A DNA stretch of 64,000 nucleotides from Pirellulaceae bacterium (GCA_019636385.1 JAHBXT010000004.1:620001-684000), one strand, 5' to 3'. Shown: positions 42,567 to 52,166, counted from the first letter of the stretch. Made by a program: numbers and translations. Notes: generated from the sequence alone by a model not told the origin.

Positions 42567-43652
42567 CTAGAGCACGGGCAGACTGGGGCCGGGGGTGGCA
42601 GCGGCGCGGGTGTTGACCTGTCGGACTAGGGCGCGGATGATGCGATCAAAGGCTGCGGAGCAGATGGGATCGTGCAGGGCATCGGCGATCGAGCCGACGT
42701 CGGATTTTTCGCGCATCTGCATGTTCAAGGGGACTTCACCTAAGAAAGGTAGTTGCTGTTGCTCGGCCTTTTCTCGCGCGCCGCCGTGCCCGAAGATATC
42801 GTAGCGCTTGCCGCAGTCGGGACAGATAAAACCACTCATGTTTTCGACCATGCCCAGCAACGGTATTTTGACTTTGCGAAACATGGCGATCGCTTTCACC
42901 GCGTCCAGCAGTGCAACCTGCTGCGGTGTGCAGACGACAACGGCTCCGGTCAGCGGCAACAGTTGCGAGAGCGTCAGCGCAATATCACCTGTGCCCGGCG
43001 GCATGTCGATGATCAGGTAGTCCAACGGCCCCCAGTAGGTGTCGCGCAGAAACTGAGTAATCGAACCATGCAACATGGGACCGCGCCAGATGACCGCCTG
43101 ATCAGGGTCAACCAAGAAGCCCATGGACATCACAGGCATCTCGCCGTAGTAGATGGGTTGGATCTTGTTGTTAATGACTTCTGGACGACCAGACAGACCC
43201 AGCAAGTGCGGGACGCTGGGACCGTACACGTCAGCATCCATCAGTCCCACGCGAGCGCCAGCGTGCATCAGGCTGAGGGCAACAGCGGTGGCTACCGTGC
43301 TCTTTCCCACGCCACCTTTGCCCGACCCGACGGCAATCACGCTTTTGACTTGTAAGCCTATTTGCCCCTGAGCCACCGGGGGACGATCATGTACGGCCAA
43401 TTGAACATTGATGTTGCGGATGCCGGGAAAGGCAACGGTCAACCGTTCGCGCGCTTGATCGACAAATTCGTCGCGAATGGGCCAACTATGCGTGGTCAGT
43501 CGAACTTGGCAGTCGATCTGCCCGTCAGCGACAGTAACTGTGCCAATTTGATCGGTCTTGCCCAGTGCGCGACCGGTCTCGGGATCGCGCACTTGAGCCA
43601 ACACTTGGCGGACAGATTCTGAATTGGGAGAGGGTAAATCGCCGGTGGTCAT
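42567..43652 (-). CDS. Mrp/ApbC/NBP35-type iron-sulfur carrier P-loop ATPase
   Basis: The 361-residue protein (start ATG 43652) has an N-terminal ~100-residue DUF59-like domain ('VRQVLAQVRDPETGRALGKT') then the deviant Walker A 'GSGKGGVGKSTVATAVALSL' and 'MDADVYGPSVPHLLGL', 'LIIDMPPGTGDIALTLSQLL', 'VENMSGFICPDCGKRYDIFG'. The Cys-X2-Cys in 'CPDCGKR' is the conserved cysteine pair used to hold an Fe-S cluster at the dimer face. The protein is thought to transfer Fe-S clusters to apoproteins. Intact and full length. The neighbouring uroporphyrinogen gene is on the same strand upstream, 184 bases away. Confidence 0.96.
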   Translation of the reverse strand: MTTGDLPSPNSESVRQVLAQVRDPETGRALGKTDQIGTVTVADGQIDCQVRLTTHSWPIRDEFVDQARERLTVAFPGIRNINVQLAVHDRPPVAQGQIGLQVKSVIAVGSGKGGVGKSTVATAVALSLMHAGARVGLMDADVYGPSVPHLLGLSGRPEVINNKIQPIYYGEMPVMSMGFLVDPDQAVIWRGPMLHGSITQFLRDTYWGPLDYLIIDMPPGTGDIALTLSQLLPLTGAVVVCTPQQVALLDAVKAIAMFRKVKIPLLGMVENMSGFICPDCGKRYDIFGHGGAREKAEQQQLPFLGEVPLNMQMREKSDVGSIADALHDPICSAAFDRIIRALVRQVNTRAAATPGPSLPVL

Positions 43653-43842
43653 CGTCACTATCTATGTTTTGGAGGGATGATTATTTGGCAACCGTTCACG
43701 GCTGAGGTGGGCCGGCGTGGGGCCATGCCTTTTTCGCCGATACGTACTTGCCTTCAACGAGAACCATTGGATTCGAGTACTACTGTGCACTGGCCCCACG
43801 TGTTCCATTCTACAAATTGCGTGAACATGTTAAGCATTTGCC

Positions 43843-45768
43843 TTATTTTTGGCTCAACTGATGCACTAGATCGACCAGTGCAATAGCCTGATTGACATCG
43901 GTTTGTGGCAGGATGCCGTGTCCTAGGTTAAAAATATGTCCGGCTCGCCCACCCGCGCGTTGCAGCACATCGGCTACCATACCTTTCATGATATTGGGTT
44001 GAGCCAACAGACCGACCGGGTCCATATTGCCTTGCACGGCCCGGTCGTGTCCCACCGTGTTCCAGGCATCGTCCAATGGTATTCGCCAGTCGATGCCTAC
44101 AACGGTGCGCCCGTCGCCACGCATCAGCGGCAACAAGGCTGGATTGCCCGTTCCAAAGTTGATGACGGGCACATCGGGGACCAACGAGTCGATAATCTGT
44201 TTGACGTACGGATAGACGTACTGCTGATAATCCTGCACCGACAGGCAGCCTACCCAGGAATCGAACAGTTGAACACACTGAGCACCAGCGGCAATTTGTG
44301 CGTTCAAATAACGGCTGACGCTGCGGGCAACTTTGGTCATCAAAGTATCCCAAGCGCTGTTATCGCTATACATCAGCGTCTTGGTATGGGCATAGTTCCG
44401 ACTGCTGCCGCCTTCGATCATGTAGCTGGCTAGCGTAAACGGAGCACCTGCAAAGCCAATTACCGGAATGTGCGGAGCGATGGCGCGGCGAGTCAGCTGC
44501 ACCGTCTGCATCACAAAATCTAATTCCTGCATCGACTCCAGTTCGCGAACGCGATCCACATCTTGGCTGGTTCGTAGCGGATTGTGGATCACTGGACCGT
44601 CACCAGCAGCAAATTCCAGCTGCATTCCCATCGGTTCGATGATCGGCAGCAGGTCAGAAAAAATGATCGCTGCGTCCACGCCTAAACGCTCAACTGCCGT
44701 AACCATCACTTCGGCGCACAGTCCAGGGTCTTTGCACAGCTCTAGAAAGCTCATCTTGGAACGAACTGTGCGATACTCCGGCATATACCGGCCTGCTTGT
44801 CGCATCAGCCACACGGGAGTTACGTTGGACGACTCGCGCCGGCAGGCTCGCATAAAGGGGCTGTCGTACCAGGCAGCCTGAGAATCATTGGGGGGGCGGC
44901 CGGTGCGCTGGAGCACTTGAGCCTGCGCGATGCGCCCGCTGAGCAAGTGGTGTACTCGGGCCGCGCTCTCCTGGACCAAATGTCCCATCTTGGGATGCGA
45001 CGGTTCCAAGTCGACTGGCAAGTCGCAATGTTGCAGCATCTCGCTGGTGGTCGGACCGATGGATGCCACAATCATCTTCCGCAGGGCAACGCGCAGCGGG
45101 TCTTCCAGCCCCAGCCTCGCGCTGAGCTGCAATAGATTGACTACTTGATGAGCGCTCGTCAGCAGCAGCACGTCACGCTGGCCATCAACCATAGCTCGAA
45201 TATTTTCTTCCAGCGGTGCAGTATCCTCCGGCAGCTCCCAACGGTAGACGCGCAAGGGAACCACTTGAGCCCCGCGAGCCTCCAAGCCCGCATACAGGCT
45301 GGTGTTGGTTTTGCCATATTCTTGAACGCCCACCGTTTGATTGGCGACATTGATGTGCTGGTCAATCGCTTGCAGCAGTTCGCGCCACGTATTGGGTTCT
45401 GGTACTTGGATGGTAGGCTTCAAGCCGACTTCGCGCATCGCGGCAGCCGGTTTGGGGCCCCGAGCTACCGTGGTCATATCATTGAGGGCCGCTACGAGCC
45501 GGCTTAAATCCACCGCGCGCTCGACAGCACACAGGAACTGCTTGAATCCAACGCCAGTCAAAAAGATGACGGTGCTTATTTCACCGGTCATCAGACGGTA
45601 GGCAAAGTCGATGGTAGCGCGATTTTCCTCAATGGGCACTTCGCGCATCGACGGGCTGACAAAGGGCCGACCGCCGAACTTGGCGATCAGGCGTTGCATA
45701 TCCTCACAACGCCGACTCTCCAAGGCCGCCACTGCCAAGCCCGCAAAATTAGAAGTACTTTCGCTCAT
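43843..45768 (-). CDS. Fused uroporphyrinogen-III synthase and uroporphyrinogen decarboxylase
   Basis: One unbroken frame carries two haem-pathway enzymes. Residues ~1-275 (start ATG 45768) are HemD-like: 'VIFLTGVGFKQFL', 'LKPTIQVPEPNTW', 'QEYGKTNTSL', 'LLLTSAHQVVNLL' and 'IVASIGPTTSEMLQ'. After a linker, residues ~300 on are HemE: 'PVWLMRQAGRYMPEYRT', 'IIFSDLLPIIEPMG', 'FAGAPFTLASYMIEGGSS', 'DSWVGCLS' and 'FNLGHGILPQT'. Asp in 'IIFSDLL' is the key catalytic/substrate residue. The two steps are consecutive, giving uroporphyrinogen III and then coproporphyrinogen III. No other hem genes are adjacent. Length (641 aa) equals the two enzymes added together. Confidence 0.93.
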   Translation of the reverse strand: MSESTSNFAGLAVAALESRRCEDMQRLIAKFGGRPFVSPSMREVPIEENRATIDFAYRLMTGEISTVIFLTGVGFKQFLCAVERAVDLSRLVAALNDMTTVARGPKPAAAMREVGLKPTIQVPEPNTWRELLQAIDQHINVANQTVGVQEYGKTNTSLYAGLEARGAQVVPLRVYRWELPEDTAPLEENIRAMVDGQRDVLLLTSAHQVVNLLQLSARLGLEDPLRVALRKMIVASIGPTTSEMLQHCDLPVDLEPSHPKMGHLVQESAARVHHLLSGRIAQAQVLQRTGRPPNDSQAAWYDSPFMRACRRESSNVTPVWLMRQAGRYMPEYRTVRSKMSFLELCKDPGLCAEVMVTAVERLGVDAAIIFSDLLPIIEPMGMQLEFAAGDGPVIHNPLRTSQDVDRVRELESMQELDFVMQTVQLTRRAIAPHIPVIGFAGAPFTLASYMIEGGSSRNYAHTKTLMYSDNSAWDTLMTKVARSVSRYLNAQIAAGAQCVQLFDSWVGCLSVQDYQQYVYPYVKQIIDSLVPDVPVINFGTGNPALLPLMRGDGRTVVGIDWRIPLDDAWNTVGHDRAVQGNMDPVGLLAQPNIMKGMVADVLQRAGGRAGHIFNLGHGILPQTDVNQAIALVDLVHQLSQK

Positions 45769-45840
45769 GAGTTCAACAAGAAAGTCAGCGTCTAGATCCG
45801 TCAAAAAATTCCGCTCGCGTATCGGCTAGGACACGTCGCA

Positions 45841-47235
45841 TCAGCTCTCGGCGGCTGAAATATCCAGCGAGGCCGCCCAGGCTTGTATAGCGCGATCGCG
45901 ATCCTCTATCGCAGTCGATTCAACGGCCAATGGTGCTAGTGAGCGAATGAAGAAGGCGTCCTTGGAGAAAGCTGGGAATAGCTGCTGTGGATTCTGCTGT
46001 AGCAGAATCATGGCCGTTGCAGCCGCAATATCGTTGATGCGGATAACCTGCTTGCCCGTTTGAACCGCAGGCTCCTGAGCCAAGCCAGGCGGTGGGTCTG
46101 ATGATTTTGTAATGTCGCCGCGAATTTCGTCAAATTCGTAGACCACCGTCGCATCTTCAATTAATGCCAACAGTGCAGGCACATCGCTGCGCTCTCCAAA
46201 CTTGGCCAGACACAGCATAGCTCGCTCGCGAGTCATCTTGTCGTACCGATTGGACAGATGCCGCCGGGCGATGGGCAGTACATTGTGAATATCCTGTTCA
46301 AACGCGATGCGCATGACTTCCGGTGCCAAAGCATCGTGGGCCCGTGGAATCCAGCAGGCCAACAAACGCTGCAAGCACAGACGATAACCCGGGCGAACGA
46401 GATATCCAAAAAAATTAAGTTGCGCGGTCGAGTGGATCAACTGGCTGACCTCAACCGGTGCAGTGTGCTCCAGCATCGACAGTCCCAACATGAGCGCAGC
46501 GCTGTCCCCAATGCTGACCCCAGCTCCGCGATACATGCGTGGTATTAGCTGTTCGGCCTGAGCCGTCATCTGCTGAACCAGCTCCCGTCGTGGAGACGTC
46601 GCATCACCGTCTTCGGAAACCGTACGATAGACCAAGTCGACTTGCTGAGCCAACTGATACTGCGTCTTGAGCATCTCCAAATACAATAACTTGCTGGTCG
46701 GCGAACTTCCCACGACATCTCGGTAGACCTTCCAAGCGGGTAGGCCGTGATCGACTTGATCGTCGACATCCAGCAGAAAGGCGTGCGCTGCCGTAACAAA
46801 CTGATGCTTCTCCAGCTCGCTTCGAATGGATAGCGTACGCTGGCGAGCCTCTTTCGATAACAAGCTCATTTCACTCAGCGGCAATCGCTGGAGAACCGCC
46901 AGGGCCACCGATCCCTTCCGCAGTAGCTCTGAGGCGGCGCGCTCTCGAACCTCGAAACTGGTATCACCCAAGGATTCCATCAGACGCTGCACATGCTGCT
47001 GGTCGACCAGCCGTTGGGTAGTCGCGTCTGAAGTTGCAAGGGCTGCGGGGCTCGTGCGCAAAATGGCTTCTGGGGCGGCCTCTTGAGCATTGCCAGGTAG
47101 AGCCGCTAGTACTGCAAGGCCCCAGGCACCCGCCCAAGCAGCTAGAGGCCAACGAGCACCGGCCGACAGGGTGCGCACCATCGCAGGTGGCGTCTTGAAC
47201 GCTTCGAAAATGTGCGGACGAAAGGGCATGTGCAC
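45841..47235 (-). CDS. Exported protein with HEAT-like helical repeats
   Basis: The 464-residue product starts either at ATG 47235 or at ATG 47181; the second gives 'MVRTLSAGARWPLAAWAGAWGLAVLAALPGNAQE', a signal peptide ending in Ala-Gln. The rest is helical, with Leu/Ala-rich repeats such as 'HVQRLMESLGDTSFEVRERAASELLRKGSVALAVLQRL' and 'RERAMLCLAKFGERSDVPALLALIEDA', in line with HEAT repeats. Near the C-terminus, 'KQVIRINDIAAATAMILLQQNP' could be another repeat. It probably acts as a protein-binding scaffold outside the cytoplasm. The gene is upstream of the HemD-HemE fusion gene on the same strand, but no functional link is evident. Confidence 0.8.
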   Translation of the reverse strand: MHMPFRPHIFEAFKTPPAMVRTLSAGARWPLAAWAGAWGLAVLAALPGNAQEAAPEAILRTSPAALATSDATTQRLVDQQHVQRLMESLGDTSFEVRERAASELLRKGSVALAVLQRLPLSEMSLLSKEARQRTLSIRSELEKHQFVTAAHAFLLDVDDQVDHGLPAWKVYRDVVGSSPTSKLLYLEMLKTQYQLAQQVDLVYRTVSEDGDATSPRRELVQQMTAQAEQLIPRMYRGAGVSIGDSAALMLGLSMLEHTAPVEVSQLIHSTAQLNFFGYLVRPGYRLCLQRLLACWIPRAHDALAPEVMRIAFEQDIHNVLPIARRHLSNRYDKMTRERAMLCLAKFGERSDVPALLALIEDATVVYEFDEIRGDITKSSDPPPGLAQEPAVQTGKQVIRINDIAAATAMILLQQNPQQLFPAFSKDAFFIRSLAPLAVESTAIEDRDRAIQAWAASLDISAAES

Positions 47236-47443
47236 TCGGGCTTCAGGGTGAATGAACTGCCTAACCCCGCAGAGTCAGGGCATCGAACGAATCTCTCCAT
47301 TGTATCCAGCCGCCTGACAATTCAGCAGTCCTGTCTGGGCTGGAGAGCCCGTTTTCTGGCCTCGCGAGACTCAGCCAATGCCTTCAATTCGTTACGACTC
47401 TCCAACACATCCAGGTTTTGCTGAGTACCCGAGGACAATTGCT

Positions 47444-48787
47444 CTATTTTGGGGCAATCGCGTATAGCGCCTCGTAGGTGCGAATGTACAGGCGTCCGCT
47501 GGACACCACTGGCGACGCCGTAATGGGTTGTCCGCCCATCGGATTGCTGGCGACAATTTCAAACTTTCTGCCTGCTTTTACGACGGTGCAGACGCCGTCT
47601 TTGCCGCAGAAATAGATATGACCATCGGCATAGATGGGGCTGGTGCGATGCTGGACGGTGTGGGTACGTTCAAAGTAAACCTGCTGGCCGTTGGCCAGGT
47701 CGATACATTGCAGCTTGCCATCCTTGTGTAACAGATACACCAAACCATCGACGATTAGTGGGATGGAGACATCCGGTGTTTGCGGGACGGTCCAAGCAAT
47801 GTGCTGTGGCAGATCGGTCAATTCACCGCGCGGTTGGCCACTCAGGTCCAACGCCACAGTTGGTCCTTCCTTGGCGGTGGGAATGATCAAACGACCGCCG
47901 GCCTGGGCTGGAGTGGCCACAAAGCGAAAGGTAACGTCAAACGCACGGCGGTTTAGCTCAGAAGGTCCATTCAGTCCGCCCAATCGCCACAGTTGACGAC
48001 CGTCATCGAGTGCATGGCCTGTTGTGCAGTCGGCTCCATGCACAATCAACATGCGCTGCTGTCCATCGTCGTACAGCATGGGAGAAGCGTATGAGTGCTT
48101 GCACTCAAACACAGCCTCCGTCAGGCGCTCATGCTCCCAGATGGTCTTTCCGGTTAGCTTGTCCAGCTTGATGACTTTGCCGGTTCGCTTATTGTTGTTG
48201 TGCACCATCGGCCCATGGAGCAACTGCAGATACAGACCATCGCCATCCAACACAGGTGTGCTGGTCAGTCCAAACTGAATATCCAGCTTGCCGAACCGTT
48301 CGTTGACATCCAGTTGCCATTTCTGGTTGCCGTCGAAATCGTAACAGGCCAACATGCCGGTTCCGAACAGCACCCACACATGCTGGCCATCGGTGGCAGG
48401 TGACGGTGATGCTGAATTGCCCTCACCGGCCCGCGCGTCTTGATTGCCACTCGTAACTTTTTTCTGCCACAGGATGGCACCGTCAGCAGTATTACAGCAG
48501 ATCAGCACCAAATCGCTTCTTGCGGCGCTGGTGACAAAGATGCGATCATTCCAGACGATCGGTGTGGCCCCGCCCTGCCCTGGCATGGGCGTCTTCCAAA
48601 GCACGTTCGATGTGTCGCTCCAGTTGGTGGCAATCGACTTTTCTGTCGAAATTCCGTTGTGTTGTAAGCCACGCCACTGAGGCCAATTCTCGGCGCGCAG
48701 CGAAGCAGTTGCGTCGAGCAAACTCAATGCAACCAGCAGGACACTTGATCGGAAACCAGCCCATCGGCTGACCATGCAGAAATTCAC
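47444..48787 (-). CDS. Exported PQQ-like beta-propeller repeat protein
   Basis: The 447-residue product starts at GTG 48787 (GGGAG upstream at a spacing of seven) or at ATG 48775 and has a signal peptide ('GFRSSVLLVALSLLDATASLRA'). Propeller blades follow with typical 'WPQWRGLQHNGISTEKSIATNW', 'DGAILWQKK', 'YDFDGNQKWQLD', 'KLTGKTIWEHE' and a final 'RLYIRTYEALYAIAPK'. It is the same family as the gene at the window start. The opening 'WPQWRG' segment is very common in planctomycete PQQ-like proteins. No catalytic site of a quinoprotein dehydrogenase seen; binding role likely. It is transcribed divergently from the alkyltransferase gene. Confidence 0.92.
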   Translation of the reverse strand: MNFCMVSRWAGFRSSVLLVALSLLDATASLRAENWPQWRGLQHNGISTEKSIATNWSDTSNVLWKTPMPGQGGATPIVWNDRIFVTSAARSDLVLICCNTADGAILWQKKVTSGNQDARAGEGNSASPSPATDGQHVWVLFGTGMLACYDFDGNQKWQLDVNERFGKLDIQFGLTSTPVLDGDGLYLQLLHGPMVHNNNKRTGKVIKLDKLTGKTIWEHERLTEAVFECKHSYASPMLYDDGQQRMLIVHGADCTTGHALDDGRQLWRLGGLNGPSELNRRAFDVTFRFVATPAQAGGRLIIPTAKEGPTVALDLSGQPRGELTDLPQHIAWTVPQTPDVSIPLIVDGLVYLLHKDGKLQCIDLANGQQVYFERTHTVQHRTSPIYADGHIYFCGKDGVCTVVKAGRKFEIVASNPMGGQPITASPVVSSGRLYIRTYEALYAIAPK

Positions 48788-48941
48788 GATAAAACTCCCA
48801 TCTGAACAGGCGGACGTGTCGACGATCGAACCACTCGTTTCGTGTTACAATAAACGGGACATGATTATAGCTCAATTGACTACGCTTGTGGCGCTGATAA
48901 CCTTCAACGCCACTGAAGGCCAAGAAACAAGGAGCAACCCA

Positions 48942-49514
48942 ATGATCGCCACTACATGCGCTCGGCAAACTTTGGCCGAATTAGATTTCATTTACCAGCA
49001 GGTCATAGAGACTCCACTCGCACCAATGTCCGCTACCTGGACCAGTCGTGGGCTGTACAGTTTCCAGTTTGTGCGCACCAAGAACTCCAGCCTGCCCGTT
49101 GGCGACGAAATGTCGACCAGAGACGCCGCTAATCCACAAGTGCGACGGTGGGCGCGGGCTCTGAGCAGGGCGTGCGGACGGTACTTTGCAGTGGGCCGAT
49201 TCGAGTGGAACATTGAACTGCTGGACTGGCGTGGCACGGGCGAGTTTGAGCGGCAAGTGCTGCTAGCCTGCTACGCAATTCCTTCAAGCAGCGTATGCAC
49301 CTACGGTCAGTTGGCGGCCAACGTGGGCAGTCCACTGGCGGCACGGGCGGTAGGTCGCGCGATGTCCCGCAATCGTTGGCCGCTATTGATTCCCTGCCAT
49401 CGCGTCGTCGGAGCTAGCGGGCAACTGACCGGCTACTCCGGTGTGGGTGGAGTGTCAACCAAGCGTTGGCTGTTGGATCATGAGCAGTTGTTGGGCTCAC
49501 ACCCTGTGGGGTAG
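48942..49514 (+). CDS. ogt: Methylated-DNA-[protein]-cysteine S-methyltransferase
   Basis: ATG 48942 is preceded by a good AAGGAG site; longer upstream frames lack this. The 190-residue suicide enzyme repairs O6-alkylguanine by moving the alkyl group to Cys152 in 'LLIPCHRVVGASGQLTGYSGVG'. The DNA-binding recognition helix segment is 'LAARAVGRAMSRN' with the arginine finger. The N-terminal domain ('GLYSFQFVRT') is less conserved. It is single-domain, without an Ada methyl-phosphotriester part. The gene stands between the PQQ-like gene (divergent) and the YggS gene, which follows after ~200 bases. Confidence 0.95.
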   Translation: MIATTCARQTLAELDFIYQQVIETPLAPMSATWTSRGLYSFQFVRTKNSSLPVGDEMSTRDAANPQVRRWARALSRACGRYFAVGRFEWNIELLDWRGTGEFERQVLLACYAIPSSSVCTYGQLAANVGSPLAARAVGRAMSRNRWPLLIPCHRVVGASGQLTGYSGVGGVSTKRWLLDHEQLLGSHPVG

Positions 49515-49712
49515 CCCACGCTAGAGCAACGCGTCCACGGCGGCTGGCGAAATCGATTGGTAAGTTCTATGGTATTCGCGCAGGCTATGGTAATCCTTCA
49601 GGTCAGATACTTCGCACGCGATCTACCATCCCATGAGTGACTCACCCGATATCGAGCTTTTGATCGGTGCACAGGACTGATCCCACCCGCCCATTTGTTA
49701 TTAGAGGTCTTA

Positions 49713-50447
49713 GTGGCCAGTCCCACACCCGAGACGCAAGTCCTGATCGACAGCAATTGGCAGCGCGCCCGCGACATGGTTGCCGAAGCCTGCATCGCAG
49801 CAGGTCGTGATCCAGGGGAGGTGACCATCGTCGGCGTTGCCAAATATGTGGGGCCCGAGTTGACGGCCCAACTGGTTCGCGCTGGCTGTTCGACTGTCGG
49901 CGAAAACCGGCCTCAGACTTTGTGGCAGAAACATGAATGGTTCGACACTCAAGCCCACAACGGCCTCGGGCAGCCTAAGTGGCATATGATTGGTCACTTG
50001 CAAACCAACAAGGTTCGTCGAACTCTGCCTCTGGTGGACATGATTCAGTCGGTGGACAGTTTGAAACTGGCGATTGAAATCAATCGAGAGGCTGCTAGGC
50101 TAGGCCGAGTTATGCCTATCTTGCTGGATGTAAATTTAACTCAGGACTCGACCAAAACTGGCATGACGACGGAGCAATTACCTGAAGTACTGCAGGGATT
50201 GAGCGGACTAGAGAATGTGTCGGTGTGTGGGCTCATGGCCATGTCGAGTCTGAATGCGGACGTTGCCGATGTGCGTCGCGAGTTCGCCGCAGCCAGGGAG
50301 CTTCAGCGACGCTTGGCCGCAGAATATCAGGTGTGTGGATCATGGAGCCAACTATCGATGGGCATGAGCGAGGACTTTCGTGAAGCTATTATCGAAGGAT
50401 CGACTTGCGTTCGATTGGGCACGCTGTTGTGGGCAGGCGTGCTGTGA
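49713..50447 (+). CDS. YggS/PROSC-family pyridoxal-phosphate-binding protein
   Basis: A GTG at 49713 with AGAGG five to six bases upstream is the likely start; a TTG at 49695 is also open. The ~244-residue protein has the PLP-binding lysine in 'VTIVGVAKYVGPELTAQL', then 'WHMIGHLQTNKVRRTLPLVDMIQSVDSLKLAIEIN', 'VNLTQDSTKTGM', 'GLMAMSS' and 'LSMGMSEDFREAIIEGSTCVRLGTLLW'. YggS-type proteins are single-domain fold III PLP proteins without catalytic turnover, involved in PLP homeostasis. Full length and intact. The gene follows ogt at a ~200-base distance and precedes the convergent GTPase gene. Confidence 0.95.
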   Translation: MASPTPETQVLIDSNWQRARDMVAEACIAAGRDPGEVTIVGVAKYVGPELTAQLVRAGCSTVGENRPQTLWQKHEWFDTQAHNGLGQPKWHMIGHLQTNKVRRTLPLVDMIQSVDSLKLAIEINREAARLGRVMPILLDVNLTQDSTKTGMTTEQLPEVLQGLSGLENVSVCGLMAMSSLNADVADVRREFAAARELQRRLAAEYQVCGSWSQLSMGMSEDFREAIIEGSTCVRLGTLLWAGVL

Positions 50448-50646
50448 GTTCCGCGCCTAGGATCCGCTCGAACTCCGCCATTGACACCAGAATCATGTGC
50501 CGCGCAGATTCTCACCGCAGGCCGGTTGTGAAGAGCATCGTTGATTGACCGACTCTACTGGGCTCAGTTGCTACGAAACCGTGGCTGTGTTGATTGTGGC
50601 AGGCCCTGGCTGAATCGGTCAACCTGCGCTGACGAACAGACACTGG

Positions 50647-52032
50647 TCACGCGTCACCCTGCCCATGCGATACCTGTCTGAGCATCTGTGGGATATCGTG
50701 TTCGGATGCGCGTTGCAGCCTGCGAAACCGTCGCGGCCACAGCGGTGAACACGGAATGCCGCGTGGTCCTACCTCCAGCAAGAACCTCTTGGTGCGTGGT
50801 TTGACCGATTCCCACAGACCATTCAAAAACCGATTGTCCGACTGCGTCAACAGCTCTTGATGAAAAATCTCATGGAAGGTTGCATCCAACCGATCGACTT
50901 GGCGCTGTAAGAGCTTCCTGAGAAACCAGCGCGACGTGGTCACTAACACTGCCCCCGAGACAATAGCGACAACCCCCGTGGCAGCTAGGGTAGTCTGAGA
51001 TCGGTGGTACCACAGCAACCAAATCCCGACACCAATCGCCAACAGCGAAGCCCAGACGATCAACAACTTGATGGCCATCAACCGAACTCCAATCTTGTGA
51101 CTAACCGCTCCGTGCAAGCGGAGGCAGCGAGTCGCATCCAACAGTGCACCAATCACGTTGCTGCGACGTCGGTCGCCGACGCGGGCAACTTCCGACTTGA
51201 GTTCCTGCGTCGACTTGGAAAAATCTGTCAAGTCGATTTGACGTTGCCGCGCTCCGGCTAACTCTTCGACAAACGTGCAGTAGATATGTGGCATATCCTT
51301 GGTGCGTACCACTCGCGAAAGATTCCAACACAGTGCCCCATAAGTCCGCGCAAAATCGCGCACATCTGCAAAAGTGTCTACCTTGTTGAAAACAATCAAT
51401 AACTTGTACATCACATCCGACAGGGCTTCCGTAAAGATTCGTAAACTCTCGCCGGTCGTACCTGGCTTCTCAGGGTCAAAGAAGAAGACAATGAGATCGG
51501 CCTGCGCTGCGAACTCGCGAACCACGGCTTGAAAATCGTAGCCACGCGACAAGTCATTGGGGTTACCTGCGTGATCAATCAATCCCGGGCTGTCGATCAA
51601 ACACAAGTCTCTCAGTGGCTCCAAAGGTCGCTGCTTGATCTTCAGTCGATCCAAAAATTCTTTGCCGAATTGCTCAAAGTCGCGCAGCGGCAATTGTGGA
51701 TCAACCACAGCAGCTCGCCCGTCCAAATCGGTTTCGGACGGCCCGTAAAGCAACACGGTAAATCCATCATCGGTGGGAGCCACGCCGGTGTTCTGCACGG
51801 CGCGCCCCAGCCAGTGATTAATAAAGCTGGACTTACCCGACGAATGATTGCCCAAGCACAACACGGTGGGAATGCTGGACGTCGCGCCCGTTCGCTTGCT
51901 CAGCGGGAATCCAAAACGATCGGCGATCGGCCGCAAGAGTTGATCGCGCAATTGTTCGATGGCGTGATCCGACGAAGCCGTGGAAGACTTTGGGAGCATG
52001 GTGTGTTGCCTAACTGGGGTCAAAAGCGGCAT
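50647..52032 (-). CDS. EHD-like dynamin-superfamily GTPase with two membrane helices
   Basis: The 461-residue protein has GTPase motifs G1 'GNHSSGKSS' (61-69), a G2 threonine in the 'GVAPTDDGFTVLLYG' stretch, G3 'DSPGL' (147-151) and G4 'NKVD' (216-219). Around these, the order 'LSRGYDFQAVVREFAAQADLIVFFFDPEKPGTTGESLRIF' and 'FARTYGALCWNLSRVVRTKDMPHIYCTFV' matches the eukaryotic EHD (Eps15-homology-domain) proteins, known for membrane remodelling, rather than the classic dynamin group. Two hydrophobic helices follow ('MAIKLLIVWASLLAIGVGIWLL' and 'LAATGVVAIVSGAVLV', about residues 325-370), which EHD proteins lack. Start ATG 52032 or 51999. It likely acts on the inner membrane. It is divergent from the HNH gene. 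Confidence 0.82.
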   Translation of the reverse strand: MPLLTPVRQHTMLPKSSTASSDHAIEQLRDQLLRPIADRFGFPLSKRTGATSSIPTVLCLGNHSSGKSSFINHWLGRAVQNTGVAPTDDGFTVLLYGPSETDLDGRAAVVDPQLPLRDFEQFGKEFLDRLKIKQRPLEPLRDLCLIDSPGLIDHAGNPNDLSRGYDFQAVVREFAAQADLIVFFFDPEKPGTTGESLRIFTEALSDVMYKLLIVFNKVDTFADVRDFARTYGALCWNLSRVVRTKDMPHIYCTFVEELAGARQRQIDLTDFSKSTQELKSEVARVGDRRRSNVIGALLDATRCLRLHGAVSHKIGVRLMAIKLLIVWASLLAIGVGIWLLWYHRSQTTLAATGVVAIVSGAVLVTTSRWFLRKLLQRQVDRLDATFHEIFHQELLTQSDNRFLNGLWESVKPRTKRFLLEVGPRGIPCSPLWPRRFRRLQRASEHDIPQMLRQVSHGQGDA

Positions 52033-52166
52033 TGTAATCTTAATTTGGCTGATCGATGATCCGCTAGCTAATCAAAAAATTGGACCGCCGGTACCCAGAT
52101 TGACAGATATTGGCCGGTAGACACAAGCTATAATACAATTTCATCACTTCCACAGGAGCGGAGCGG

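Noticed and set aside
48774..48941. N-terminal extension of the alkyltransferase
   Set aside because: The strong AAGGAG site before ATG 48942 and the normal enzyme length argue for the shorter form.
52100..52134. TTGACA and TATAAT boxes upstream of the HNH gene
   Set aside because: The boxes are 23 bases apart, too far for a standard promoter; only the TATAAT may be real.
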